Assembly (NCBI GenBank): GCA_000827205.1
Contig: KN832555.1
Span: 595,151-659,150 of the forward strand
Reading direction: 5' to 3'
From: Plicaturopsis crispa FD-325 SS-3
Lineage: Eukaryota > Basidiomycota > Agaricomycetes > Amylocorticiales > Amylocorticiaceae
Length of the DNA stretch: 64,000 nucleotides
The notes beneath the pieces were generated by a model that worked only from the letters and a program-made list of their open reading frames with translations, ran no database searches and had not been told where the DNA came from. The translations under genes were made by a program, and so were the position numbers. Shown here in pieces: positions 15,501-30,789 of the stretch. Every line of letters begins with the position of its first letter. The first letter of the stretch is position 1.

Positions 15501-17993
15501 GAGGATGCCCTACACTTCATATCCCTGGCCGTACTTTCCCCGTCGATGTTCAATATCTGGAAGATGCTGTCGAGTATACTAAGTGGACCATATCAGAGAA
15601 TTCGCCTTATGCAAGACGTCGTAAGTCTCCATCCCAACACATCCCTGCAATACTGTGCTGACCTTCACCTCGTTTTGCTCGCAGTGCACGACAAATTCTA
15701 CCGCAGCAAGAATCGCACCGACTGGACTGAAGAGACAGCTCCTGCTGACGATGACGACGACGACGAAGCCGTGCACGAGAACGTCAAACTCGAAAAGCGA
15801 TACTCGGCCAAAACGGGCTCCACCATCAATTTGCTCGACGAGCGACTGATACCCTACGACCTCATCGTTCGGCTGTTAGAACGCATATGCTTTGAGGACC
15901 CAGCGTACGCTTCATATTCGTCTGCAGTCCTCATCTTCATGCCGGGCATGGGTGAGATTCGCAAACTAAATGACATGTTGGCCGAACATCCTATGTTTGG
16001 AGGGGACGATTTCAGAATCTACCCTTTACATTCAACCCTGTCTAGTGAAAACCAGGGCGCCGTTTTTGATATCCCTCCCAGCGGTATACGGAAAATTGTT
16101 ATCGGTACGTGCTGGCAAGCAGTTCATGAACGATCGCTCACATCGTCTTGGCAGCCACGAACATAGCGGAAACTGGTATCACCATTCCAGATGTGACTTG
16201 CGTGTTGGACACCGGAAAGCATCGTGAGATGAGATTCGACGAGAAACGGCAGATCAGTCGATTGGTGGAGACGTTTGTGGCAAAAAGCAACGCTGCTCAG
16301 CGGCGAGGGCGTGCTGGACGCGTACAGCGCGGGCTTTGCTTCCATCTCTTCACGAAGCTTCGGCACGACACTCTGGTATGTTGTGCGTGCCTTGCGCCTG
16401 GGATGCGCGCTGACACGTCAAAATTCAGCTTGCAGATCACCCTCTTCCCGAAATGATGCGCCTCAGTCTGTCGGATTTGGCTCTACGGATTAAGATCATG
16501 AAAATCAAGATCGGATCGTCCATCGAAGACGTGCTCTCTCGTGCTATGGATCCTCCTGCCTCGATCAATATCCAGAGGGCTATATCTGCGCTGGTAGAGG
16601 TAAGCTCACGCATTATACTGCGAAGTTCAGTCAACTTTAACGTGTTACTGTTCAGGTTCGCGCCCTCACGCCTTCAGAGGACATCACGCCCATGGGACGA
16701 TTGCTCAGCAAACTGCCCACGGACGTCCATCTCGGAAAGTTCTTGCTCACTGCAGCATTATTCCGTTGTCTCGATCCTGCTTTGACCATAGCAGCGGCAC
16801 TCAACTCGAAGTCACCGTTCATTACGCCTTTTGGCCACGAGCAGGAAGCCGACCGTGCTAAGAGCTCATTCCGAGTTGGTGAGCCTGCTTTTCTTGTCTC
16901 ACTTGTTTTTTTCAGTACTGACGCATTTCGCAGAGAACTCTGACTTCCTCACGTTGCATAATGCTTTTGCAAGTTGGCGTCGGGCTTCCTCTAACCCTGG
17001 TTTCGTGCGAAAGTTTTGCAGATTGAACTTCTTGAGTCAACAGGTAAGACTTACGCTCCCTCGTCCTGGGCGTCGACTGGCTTATTCGTGCTCGATTAGA
17101 ACCTACAGCAAATCGAGGAACTTCGCCAACAGTTTTTAGGGTGCGGACGCATGTTCCATGCATAAAGCCACGATCGCTAACACAGTGTACAGATACCTAA
17201 TTGACACGTCGTTTATCCAAGTCGACAAGTCATTCATCCGAGAACTAAGCAGGTAATTCCCACCCCTAGGTCTTCTGTATCATGAGCTCCTTGACCGATG
17301 GATGAACTATACAGAGCGCGCTATGGCCGTAACCGTACCCGTTTCGTAATGGTCCCGCCAGAACTCGATGTGAACTCTTCGAACCCCGCTCTGGTCAATG
17401 CTGCCCTCGCTGCCGGGCTATATCCGAAGATTTTGTCTATCGACCCCGCAAATGGTCAAATGCGGACCATCACCAACAACCAGCCCGCCTCTTTCCATCC
17501 ATCCTCTGTTAACTTCCGCCGCAAGGCTGCGGACTTTGGTGTGAACCATTTGTCCTATTTCACGCTTATGTAGGTCTATCCATGCTACAGCCGCCAAATC
17601 TGTGTTGATTCGTTGTTACAGGCACTCGAAGAAATTGTACGCTTGGGAGACGTCTCCCGTGGACGACATGGCCATGCTCCTTCTCTGTGGGGAAGCTGAT
17701 TTTAAGGTGTGCTATCCTTTTGTTACAAAGGTGATCGCTTGCTAACATATGCATCCGCGTAGCTTGTATCGAATTCAGCGTTCATTGACCGCAAGATCAA
17801 GTTCCAAATATCACCCAAGGCGGGCGTAGCGTTGAAGCATCTGCGCAGTCAACTGGCGTCGATTCTTGCCCAGCAATTCAGAGGGAAACCGCTGTCCGAA
17901 TCGCAGGTGCTGTGGAATGAGACGGCCCTGTCGGTTCTGGGAAAGGTGAAGGTCGACGACGAGGAGAACGAATCTATCGTAGTTGTAAATTGA
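12510..17993 (+). CDS. DHX29-like DEAH/DEVH-box RNA helicase with UBA domain
   Basis: Large ATP-dependent RNA helicase of the DHX29/DHX36/DHX57 group (fungal Ucp12/YLR419W type), probably acting on translation-initiation or ribosomal RNA complexes (family inference). It starts [20 protein letters not shown]-like module follows (about 13040-13265, [18 protein letters not shown]), then an acidic linker and a conserved segment around 14080-14520. The helicase core has SGETGCGKSTQVP (motif I, split by an intron near 14890-14940), CTEPRRISA (Ia), [15 protein letters not shown] (II), [16 protein letters not shown] (III), [15 protein letters not shown] (V) and QRRGRAGRV (VI). The HA2/OB-fold C-terminus runs to the stop at 17991-17993, ending in ENESIVVVN. 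About sixteen introns are inferred. The class is certain; the exact orthologue is not. Confidence 0.92.
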
Positions 17994-18235
17994 TCTCATG
18001 TAGCGCGAAATTTGTAATTTCCTCTCAGTACATATGTCTTGAATAACTCAACTTACAACCAACCAGTCACACTGGCGCTGTGTGCTCTCTTCGGAGATGG
18101 ACGTTGAAGATTGGCGTGTGCCGATACTAAATACACCTTAAGATACAATATAGCAAGCAAAGCATGGGGCATGTTTGAAAGCGTGGTTACACATAAAAAC
18201 CTGTGAAACATAGAAGACAATGAGGAATGGAGAGA

Positions 18236-18796
18236 TCACTCCTCGTCCTCATCGGCGGCGCCGGTGTCAGCAAGGTTGAAGAATTTCAACCTGTACTGGT
18301 CCTTCGAGGAGGCAACGACGCTAGAGAATGCTTGTGAGCTATACTGCATATTGCCAACGGTATATAATTGTAGCTCACCGAATCCAGTCACGGAGGCTGT
18401 TCTTCTTCAAGAACTTTTTGGTGAGGTACTTGAGGTAACGTTTCGAGAACGGGACGTTCGAGGTCACTGTGATCTTGTGGTTTGAGCCTAAGAGATAAGA
18501 AATCAGCCAAATCCACTGCGCCAAATGCAATGATGCATACCATCACGAGCGATCTTGACATTTTCGCCGAGCTGGCCGGCCTTGCCGTCAACCTTGATGC
18601 GGTCGTGCAAGAACTTCTCAAAGTCAGCCCCGTCGAAGACACCGTCACTGGCGGGTTTCGAGTAGTCGATAACGAATCGGTGCTTCGCAGCAGGGACTTT
18701 TCCGGAGGCGACCTTGGGCTAGAGGAAAGAGAGAAAGATCCCGGTGTGAGCCTACTGAGAAGGGAACTCAGCAAAGCGGTACCAGGGACTGACCAT
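18236..18796 (-). CDS. RPL22: 60S ribosomal protein eL22
   Basis: Structural protein of the large ribosomal subunit. Four coding exons on the minus strand: 18794-18796, 18541-18718, 18379-18487 and 18236-18320. They sum to 375 nt, exactly 124 codons plus stop, normal for eL22. Conserved stretches include [34 protein letters not shown] and [19 protein letters not shown], ending [19 protein letters not shown] with the acidic tail usual for the family. As in FUM1, the first coding exon is only the ATG, followed at once by GTCAGT. The start lies 241 nt from the divergent CBF5 start. Introns are 54-75 nt, apart from one of about 58 nt that ends just after an in-frame stop, which fixes its acceptor at CTCTAG. 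Confidence 0.95.
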
Positions 18797-19037
18797 CTTG
18801 AGGGTCTTGAGGGGGAGATGGAGAACGGCGGGGATGGGGTCGTTTACTTTCGCGTCCGTGCACAATGGACGCGCCACAGGCGGAAATTTCGACTGTACAG
18901 TTCATTCGCGCGCGTTCCCACGGATGCCGAAGACATGCCGAAATCAGTTTCCCACGCCAAATTTTGGGCAGCTGTGGCGGAAACTCGAGCTCGTCGCGTT
19001 CGTGGGCCTCAAGGCAAAAAAATCATTAAAAGCTGCT
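18797..19037. promoter_or_regulatory. Shared divergent promoter of RPL22 and CBF5
   Basis: Only 241 nt separate the start codons of two highly expressed ribosome-production genes pointing apart. The spacer holds two TTTCCCACG-like repeats (about 18913 and 18949), an A/T palindrome CCAAATTTTGGG near 18958, and an A-rich run before the CBF5 start. There are no other genes in it. Co-regulation is inferred from layout; no factor site was recognised with confidence. Confidence 0.6.
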
Positions 19038-20850
<1,813 letters not shown>

Positions 20851-21211
20851 TCTGTACGGTGTTGTTGTCTCATCTATCGTTGGGGTTTTGTTTACTATAC
20901 ATATTCTGTTTTCTAGTCAATCTATCCACATGTTGCAACCGTCTTGCGTCGTGCGTGAGTACAAGCACTTGTGGGTCATTGAGGCTTGCATATGCATGGC
21001 GAGCTGGTGCAATTTTGTTCATTCACGTTCCACTTAGATCTCGCAGAATTTAAGGTAGCTGGTGATATTATGGAGCTTCCGTAAAGTAAGTAAGTAGCCA
21101 GTACTTGGCATGGTCGACCTCGACCGAAAGAATGACAAAAGCAGCCCAAGTGCCCTAGATAGATAATTGAAAAATGTCCATGCTTCGTAAAGAGATCTCA
21201 AACCCAGAAAA
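20851..21211. other. Convergent 3' region CBF5 / cupredoxin gene
   Basis: 361 nt between two stop codons facing each other. It presumably holds both polyadenylation regions. No open frame of interest, repeat or RNA gene was recognised. Confidence 0.6.
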
Positions 21212-22675
21212 TCAGAAGAAAATAGCAACAACGGCAGCCACCATCGTGGTGAGCGCCAGACCTCCCGCACGCACGCCCGGGGCCGCCCCGCTCGAGGTCG
21301 AACTCGAGCCAGACGCGGAAGAAGACGCGGTAGCATTCGTTCCGTTGAGTTGTTTGGCCAAACCCTGGAAGGCGGAGAAGCTACGCCCCGAGCTCTCATC
21401 GCTGTTGACTGCGAAAACCATTCCGGAACCGCAGTGGTTCGCCTGGCGACACTGTAATATCATAACGCGTCAGTTGTCGGAGTATCAACGCGGCAAAGTC
21501 GGAATACGCACGTATGCCCACACGGGAGCGGTGTCGTTGATTGTGAGGTTCCACGTCGGGAAGCCAGAGGTGACGCTGTCCGCAACGGGGAAGCTATAGC
21601 AGAATATATCTTGTCAGGGCGCGTCCCTTAGTACTGCATATGAAGGGACACTCACAATCCAGAATCGAAACCTGTGACGCCATTCTGGTCAAGCTTGCGG
21701 CAGGGGTCTGCGAAAGAGGACTGCGTGACAGTGTGGTTCTTCTGCTGGCTAGAGTAGGGGTTGAATTATCGGTATGGATAGAAACGGCTAGAGAGCTCAG
21801 AGTACGTACAACTCGAACACAATGGTGTCGCGGGGCTGCGCGGAGACGCGAGACGGGGTGAAAGTGAGGTTCCCCGGGCCGCCGACAACGACCTTGATGA
21901 CGTTGCCTTCGGCGGATGCGGGCGTCGCGGCAGGCGAGTTTGCGTACGAGCTGTACGTCGTAGTCCACGTCGAGGACGATTCAAGCGTGATGGTCTGCGT
22001 AACTACGCTAGCTGACGGCGGGGGCGCAATGGTGACACCGCCGTACGCGGCTGTGTAGGTGGTAGTCGCAGAAGAGCCGGCCGTCGAGCTGGCGGCAGCG
22101 GCACTAGAAGAGAGCGACGCGCCGATCGCGAGGGCGGAGTTCTTGAAGTTGGTGAACGAGTTTGGCGTGCCGTCAGCGCCGCAATTCACGGCGAAGACCA
22201 TTCCTGCGCCGCAGTGGCTCGCGGGGGTCTTCTGCTTGCAGTACACCCATATGGGCTGGGTGTCGTTCACCGTTATCGTGTATGTAGGGAACCCGTCCGT
22301 CACGTTGGCTTGGACCGGCATGCTGGGAGACACATGCGTGAGTTACTGATTTTTTGGCCGTTCGAACGGGAGAAATAACTTACAACCCGGAGTCGAAGCC
22401 GCCGTCTTTCAGACCGCATGGGTTAGCGAAGGAAGACTGCGTTGCAGTGTGGTTCTTCTGCTGGAACTGGAAGACCACCTGATCCCCTGGCTGGGCTGAC
22501 TATGGCAGAGAGTTAGCGGTCTATAATTTTCCTACGGTAGGCTGGGACTTACGATAGCCTCTGGCGAGTAAGCCAGGGATCCGTTGGCGCTGCCTACGGT
22601 TACGTAGTGAATGGACTGGGCGTTCGCGAGGGCGACCAGGCCCAAAGCGCCGAAAGAAATGGCAGTAGAGAACAT
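21212..22675 (-). CDS. Secreted GPI-anchored protein with two cupredoxin domains
   Basis: Extracellular blue-copper-like protein of the fungal Ser-rich cupredoxin family. The N-terminus MFSTAISFGALGLVALANAQ is a signal peptide. Domain 1 begins SIHYVTVGSANGSLAYSPEAI, has the His ligand region QQKNHTATQSSF, and ends at YCKQKTPASHCGAGMVFAVN. A Ser/Thr-rich linker follows. Domain 2 begins IKVVVGGPGNLTFTPSRV and ends at CRQANHCGSGM. Domain 2 has the exact plastocyanin C-x4-H-x4-M spacing, while domain 1 has C-x6-H-x4-M. A second Ser/Ala/Gly-rich stretch and a hydrophobic tail (VRAGGLALTTMVAAVVAIFF) fit GPI attachment. Four or more short introns; stop at 21212-21214. The role is unknown; electron transfer or cell-wall copper binding are family-based guesses. 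Confidence 0.88.
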
Positions 22676-25196
<2,521 letters not shown>

Positions 25197-25696
25197 TCTT
25201 ATCTAATGGACCCTAACGTCCTTATTTATTGCGCCGTGCCCATGCATGATTGACGATCAACTTCATACTATCCACGGACACGCCGAAAAATCTACGCATA
25301 TCATATATCCCTTCGTATTCCTCCTCATCTTGTTGTTTCTTGTTCTCATTCACGGGTTTGTTGTACTCATGGTGGCCACAAATATATCTACTCCTTGCAC
25401 CACGTCATCATGCACTGTGCTGAACATAGGAAGAAGTGAATGTATGCATTCTACAGCGAGATAAGGAAAAGCCAACGACTGAATGCTACATGTTATAAAC
25501 GAAACCTAAAGGAAACAACGAACGCGACGACGATCGCAAACCATTAACCAACCAACTAACTGCATTCGAGACCAGTATACCAGTGCTAGCAAAACTCAAA
25601 ACATCAAAACACCGAGAACACGAGTAAAAAAACGTTAACGTCCTTGCGTAGGGCGAATATAGAGAAACTTAATTTATACGTGCAAAGCAAACCGAC
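25197..25696. other. Convergent 3' region MAP kinase / SAP protein
   Basis: 500 nt between two facing stops. The middle (about 25440-25640) is AC-rich with many short AAC/ACC words but no exact tandem repeat. Nothing else was recognised. Confidence 0.55.
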
Positions 25697-28051
25697 TCAG
25701 AACCGCCCTCCCGCCCAGAACCCCGTGGCGACGCCCTCCACCCCGAAATCCCCAAACCGCGTATCCCCCTCCAGCTCCGTCCCATACATCGTCCTCTTCA
25801 TCGGCGCCGCGTCCGAATCCACCCCCGGCTCGCCCGCCTTCAGCACATGCAGCCCCATCCCCGCCGCCACCTCGTTGCTCGTCACCTTGCGCTCCTTCTT
25901 GTCCTTCCCCGCCGCCACCTCGGAGGCAGCCGTCTGGAACAGCAGCGCGGGGTCGACGCCGAAGCCGGACCCCGAGCTCGAGCGCGGCGCCTGGCCTGAG
26001 CCAGACGCCCTGGAGTGCGGCCGCTCGGGCGAGAACGCGTGGTGCCGGCTCGGACCCGCGGGCGACGGGGACTGCGGGGGCTCGGGGAAGGGGAAGCTGG
26101 GCATTGGCGTCGGATACTGGGTGTGCAGTGGGGTCGTCATGGGCATGAACGAGAAATTGAATGGATTCTGGTTCTCGGACGCGTGCGCGGTACTCGTCGT
26201 GGGTCCGAAGTGGTTTGGAGACGGCGGCGAAGGCGGGCCGAAGAAATCCGGGAGGTGGTTAATTGGGGGCGGCGGATCGACGTATGAGGCGGGTTCCTCG
26301 TCCAGCGGAGACGAGGGTGTGGGACCAGAGTAGATCTGGAAGCCGGGACCGCGAGGCTGGGGCGATGGCGCATGCAGTTCGTGTAAGTCTTCCGAGTCGA
26401 GGGGAGACTCGCCGTCCGATAGAAAGCTGTCGTCGGTATTTGGATCGAGCTTTGCGCGCTTCTTCACTGGGCGGGGGACCTGTTTCTCGACCTCTGTCGG
26501 CGACATCTGCTCTTCGTCGCCGGCGTCGAACACTCCTGTAACTTCACTTTCCGTAGAATCGCGGTGCCGTTTACCCAGCATGATTGGAGCAATACCAGGA
26601 TGATTGGCTGGATAACTGGCGGCCGACTGTCCATGTACGGTCTGCGACCCAGATAAATTCGCGTAGTGGCTGTCATTCGTTGGACGTGAAGCCGCTTTGG
26701 ATGTTGACGGGCCTGCTAAAGCGTTCGTCCTGCGGCGTGGGTAAGCTCAATTAACTTACAAAGAACCAGTCAATGACGCGAGGAATACTCACCCCGAACC
26801 CATTCCTTTCATCTGACCTTGGAAATGAACAGGCGTCGACACGCGAGGGGTGCTCGTCATCGCAGAATGCCGACTGCTCATGGTCGCTATTTTCCCTTTC
26901 AACTCCTTTACTTCGGCTTCCAGTTGTTTGGTCAAACCGGCCTCGTGACGGAGACCTTCGATCTCAATTGTTAGGGTCTCGACTCTGGCCTTGAGGTTGT
27001 CCATCTCGGACATTTGAGTCTTGAGGCGCTCGACTTCGCCTCGCAGTGATTGCATATGCTCGTGTAGAGGGCGCAGCTATGAGCAAATATTAGAATGACT
27101 GCGCAGCATTCACGTGAGGAGCGGACTTACAGCCTCAGCGACGTGCTTGTCGATGCTCTCGAGTGATGCTAAGGATGCATTCGGGGGAGAAGCTGCTAGA
27201 GGTTGTGCAGTATGTTCTGTCTCTTGTTCATGTTGACTAGTTCCTGAGGGGCCAGCAATTGGTTCGTCTACTAAGGGCAGATTTAGTTTCATGAATGAGT
27301 ACCGCACCAATAGTGTCAAACTCACCTTCCATTTCTTCCGCAATCGTTTCCGCAGCTTGTTCGGGTTCTGCAATACATTTGAGTGATGTACATGGTGTAT
27401 GCAAGGACGATATAACGCACCTTCTTCGACTATTGTCTCTTCCACGGGCTTCACACTTCTGCTACCTTTGCCTCGCCTGCTTCCTCTGGACACGCTGACC
27501 GACTTCGTGACTGCCCGTGCTCCACTACCACCCGCCGCTACTGGCCTTCCAACTCCGAGTCGTGTTTGCGTTTCCTTCGCTTTGCGAGTACGAGGGGCGA
27601 CAGGTATGGGTTCTGGTGCCGGTGGTGCCGGCTCAGGCTCTTCCTCCTCCTCCTCTTCTTCATCGTCGGTATCGTGTATGATGACTGAGCTTCGTGATAG
27701 ATCGCGAGACCGGGTTCCGACTCGACTAGAAACTCTGCGCATGGTCGTTGATGGCTGGGATGGAGGTGGGTGGACTTGGACTTGGCTCTGGCTCCGAGGC
27801 GGCCTAGGTCTGAGATATGACGAGTCAATGGACCGACTGTAGTTGCCATGACATGTACTCACTGCGATGCGTCCAACACGAGGTCGATTAACGCTTCTGT
27901 CTTGAGATTTGCTTTGACCCCGTAGTCCTGCACACGCAATGGATTAAGCGACAGCCACCACCAATATGAGCAATACCCAACGCACCTTGCATAGTTTCTG
28001 TAGGTCTGCGCGTTTGAGGGCCTCGAGTGCTTGACGATTTGGTCTTGACAT
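25697..28051 (-). CDS. SAP-domain coiled-coil protein (nuclear, function unknown)
   Basis: The model starts MSRPNRQALEALKRADLQKL at 28051. The first two exons encode a SAP-like helix-extension-helix (LKRADLQKLCKDYGVKANLK then TEALIDLVLD), a fold that binds DNA or RNA. A long low-complexity region follows, with an acidic Asp/Glu run near 27650 and basic GSRRGKGSRS near 27480. Next is a heptad-rich coiled coil (about 26830-27080: MQSLRGEVERLKTQMSEMDN, LKARVETLTIEIEGLRHEAG). The final exon (25697 to about 26720) is Pro/Ser-rich with a probable nuclear signal PRPVKKRAKLD. About six introns were inferred from frame. The gene starts 209 nt from the divergent lactate dehydrogenase gene. I do not recognise an orthologue; a chromatin or RNA-binding role is inference. 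Confidence 0.75.
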
Positions 28052-28260
28052 GCGCGCCGTTAACGGAGATTGTGGTGGTTGAGTTCAAGAAACAAACGTT
28101 GCCCGGACTTCGGAGTCAATGAAATCCACGCTCAACCAAACAACGCGATTGAAACCTAGCACACGTGATCTAAACTGAATCTCAGATTGCCCTGACCTTT
28201 TATTAGATCCCCCGCATAAATCCCGTCCTCTCACTGGAAGAGATCTCTTGAACGCCAACG
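28052..28260. promoter_or_regulatory. Short divergent promoter, SAP gene / CYB2-like gene
   Basis: 209 nt between two opposite start codons. It contains a CACGTG E-box at 28162-28167 and a pyrimidine-rich leader before 28261. Shared control is inferred from layout only. Confidence 0.5.
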
Positions 28261-30512
28261 ATGTGGTCGTTGGAACAGGTCGCCCAGCACAATAATGCCC
28301 AGTAGGTTTAATATCATGAAATTTATATTGACTCTGACCTGTTCAATAGGTCTTGCTGGGTCATTATCCAGGACAAGGTGTACGATGTGACGGAATTCCT
28401 ACCGGTGAGCGTCGAGTGTCTGCACGTCAGGCTAACTTACTGAGTGCACACTATAGGGCCATCCCGGTGGGAGCAAAATAATCTTAAAGTATGCTGGTCA
28501 GGACGCGACCTCCGCGTACGTTCCCATTCATCCCTCCGATGCCTTGGAGAAGAACCTGCCCCCAAATAAGCACCTCGGGAGTCTCGATGTGGCATCTGCA
28601 CAAGCTCTTAGCAGTGCCAGGGAATCAAAGACCAAAACAAAGGACGAAATACGCGTCGAGGCGGCAAGAAATCAGAGGCCACCGCTGACACACATCCTGA
28701 GCCTCCGAGACATGGAGGTGCGTACTTTGTTTGGGTAAGTAAATAACAAATACGACGGAGTTTCTACAGATCGTGGCCAGGAAGGTCCTCTCATTCAAAG
28801 CGCTTTCGTACTACGCGTCTGCAGCAGACGACGAACTAAGTACAGGAATCACACATTTCTCGTGTATCTACCGCTGATGTCAATACCTCGCAGCGGACTC
28901 TGAGAACGCGCTCGCATTCTCACGTTTCTTCTTCCACCCGCGTGTCCTGCGAGCAGTCTCCGCATGTGACCCCTCCACCACCATCCTAGGCTTCAAATCC
29001 ACCATCCCCGTATTCGCATGCGGTGCCGCTCTCGCAAAGCTCGGACACCCCCTCGGTTCGTGTCTGCCCGCCCTCCTATATGACAGACGACGAGCGTGAC
29101 TGATTTCCCGGGCAGGCGAGATCAACATCACCATCGGCGCGCACCACACGGGAATCATCCAAATGGTGTCCTCAAACGCGTCCTTTTCGTCCACGCAGAT
29201 CGCCGCAGCACGCCCCTCCCCGACGCAGCCCATCTTCTTCCAGCTCTACAAGCACCGCGACAACGAGGTCGCCGCACGGCGTGTGCGCGAGGTCGAGGCT
29301 GAAGGGTACAAGGCCATCTTCCTCACGGTGGACGCCATCGTGGCGGGGAACAGGGAGCGGGACCTGAGGGCGGGGTGGGTGGAGGAGGAGATGGAGAATG
29401 CTGGCGCTGTGGGTGGGGGGAAGACTGTTGGTGAGATGCCGAGGAGGCCTGAGGATTTGGAGAGAGTGGAGGACGCGGAAGCGGAGGCGCCTGGGACGGC
29501 AGGTACGTTGCTCGCCAACGACGATGTGGATATGACTTGGAAAGAAGTAAGTTCACCGTCCAGCTACCTTTACCATCTTTCGTTGACTCGTGGATTACTT
29601 GTAAGACGATTCCGTGGTTGCGTTCGGTGACCAAGTTACCACTTGTACTGAAAGGTATGTGCAATGAATGCACTCGACCTATCATACTGCTGACACCAGT
29701 GTCTTCTAGGAATACAATCCGTTGAGGTGATTGTTTATGTTAAGCTACGGAACGCCATTCTACATGAGTGCTCATCCCCGAGTGCAGGATGCAGTCCTCG
29801 CAGCCGAAGCAGGCGTTGACGGGATAATGCTGTCAAATCACGGAGGTGAGCCGTCACATCCTGCATCCATCGGCAGCGTATATATCAACTCATCGTCATG
29901 CAAGGCCGCCAGCTTGAATAGTACGTCCTATCCTACGACATGAGTCCAAGCGCGCTTATGCAGGCACTGACCCAACAGCGCATTACCGCCCATTGAGCTA
30001 CTCTACAAAATCCGGCAGCAGCGACCCGACGTGCTCTCCAAAATGGAAGGTCAGTCCACACCCATGCCCCCTCCACATTTTCCATGCTCACCACGCTCAC
30101 ACGCACTCAACCAGTCTACATCGACGGCGGCGTCCGCCGCGGAACCGGTACGCCCCCTTCCCGCCCGCTTACTCACAATATCAATCACACCAACTTACGA
30201 GCGCATAACGATATCAAAATAGATGTACTAAAGGCGCTATGCCTGGGCGCGCGGGCGGTAGGCCTCGGGCGCCCGTTCATGTACGGACAGAGCGCGTACG
30301 GCGCGGCGGGCGTGGTGAAGACCGTGCGCATCCTGGAGCGCGAGATCGTCACGGGCATGCGCCTTCTGGGGGCGACGAGTGTCGCGGAGCTCGTTCCTGA
30401 GATGGTGAGCTACATGCACAGTACTACTTGCTCCTCCGTGAGTCTGATTGCATGCGTCGGACTGCTTAGGTCGAGCGTGTGGACTGGCAGCCTATTGCGC
30501 CCAAACTCTAAA
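28261..30512 (+). CDS. CYB2: Flavocytochrome b2-type L-lactate dehydrogenase
   Basis: FMN/heme enzyme oxidising L-lactate or another L-2-hydroxyacid. The N-terminal cytochrome b5 domain ([20 protein letters not shown]...) has heme ligands in GHPGG and PIHPSDAL. The FMN barrel follows: [47 protein letters not shown], and the catalytic base in SNHGGRQLEY (split by introns at 29846 and 29920). Next come [20 protein letters not shown] and [12 protein letters not shown]. The end is [13 protein letters not shown], stop at 30510-30512. Twelve or so introns were inferred. Unlike yeast Cyb2, the heme domain begins at residue 1 with no mitochondrial presequence, so this form is probably not in the intermembrane space, unless an upstream exon exists in the 209-nt spacer. 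Substrate is uncertain within the family. Confidence 0.9.
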
Positions 30513-30789
30513 CGTCTAAGCCAAGCTATATCGGAAATAACAAGGCCTCCGCGAGAATACCGAATGGATGGATGGATTGCATGGAATGAGAGGGCGTGGA
30601 TGGAGAAATGCTTCTATGGGAGGTATGTAAGTAATGTATGTTGCGTGAATGTATGATCATGATGATGGACTATGGATGGGATTGTATATCATGGGTCCAA
30701 ATCCGAGCTTCCGAATGCTCCAGAACGAGACGAGTAAGTGGTACTTAGATGGTATACTGTCCAACGTCCAACGCGTACGGCGAGGGTCG

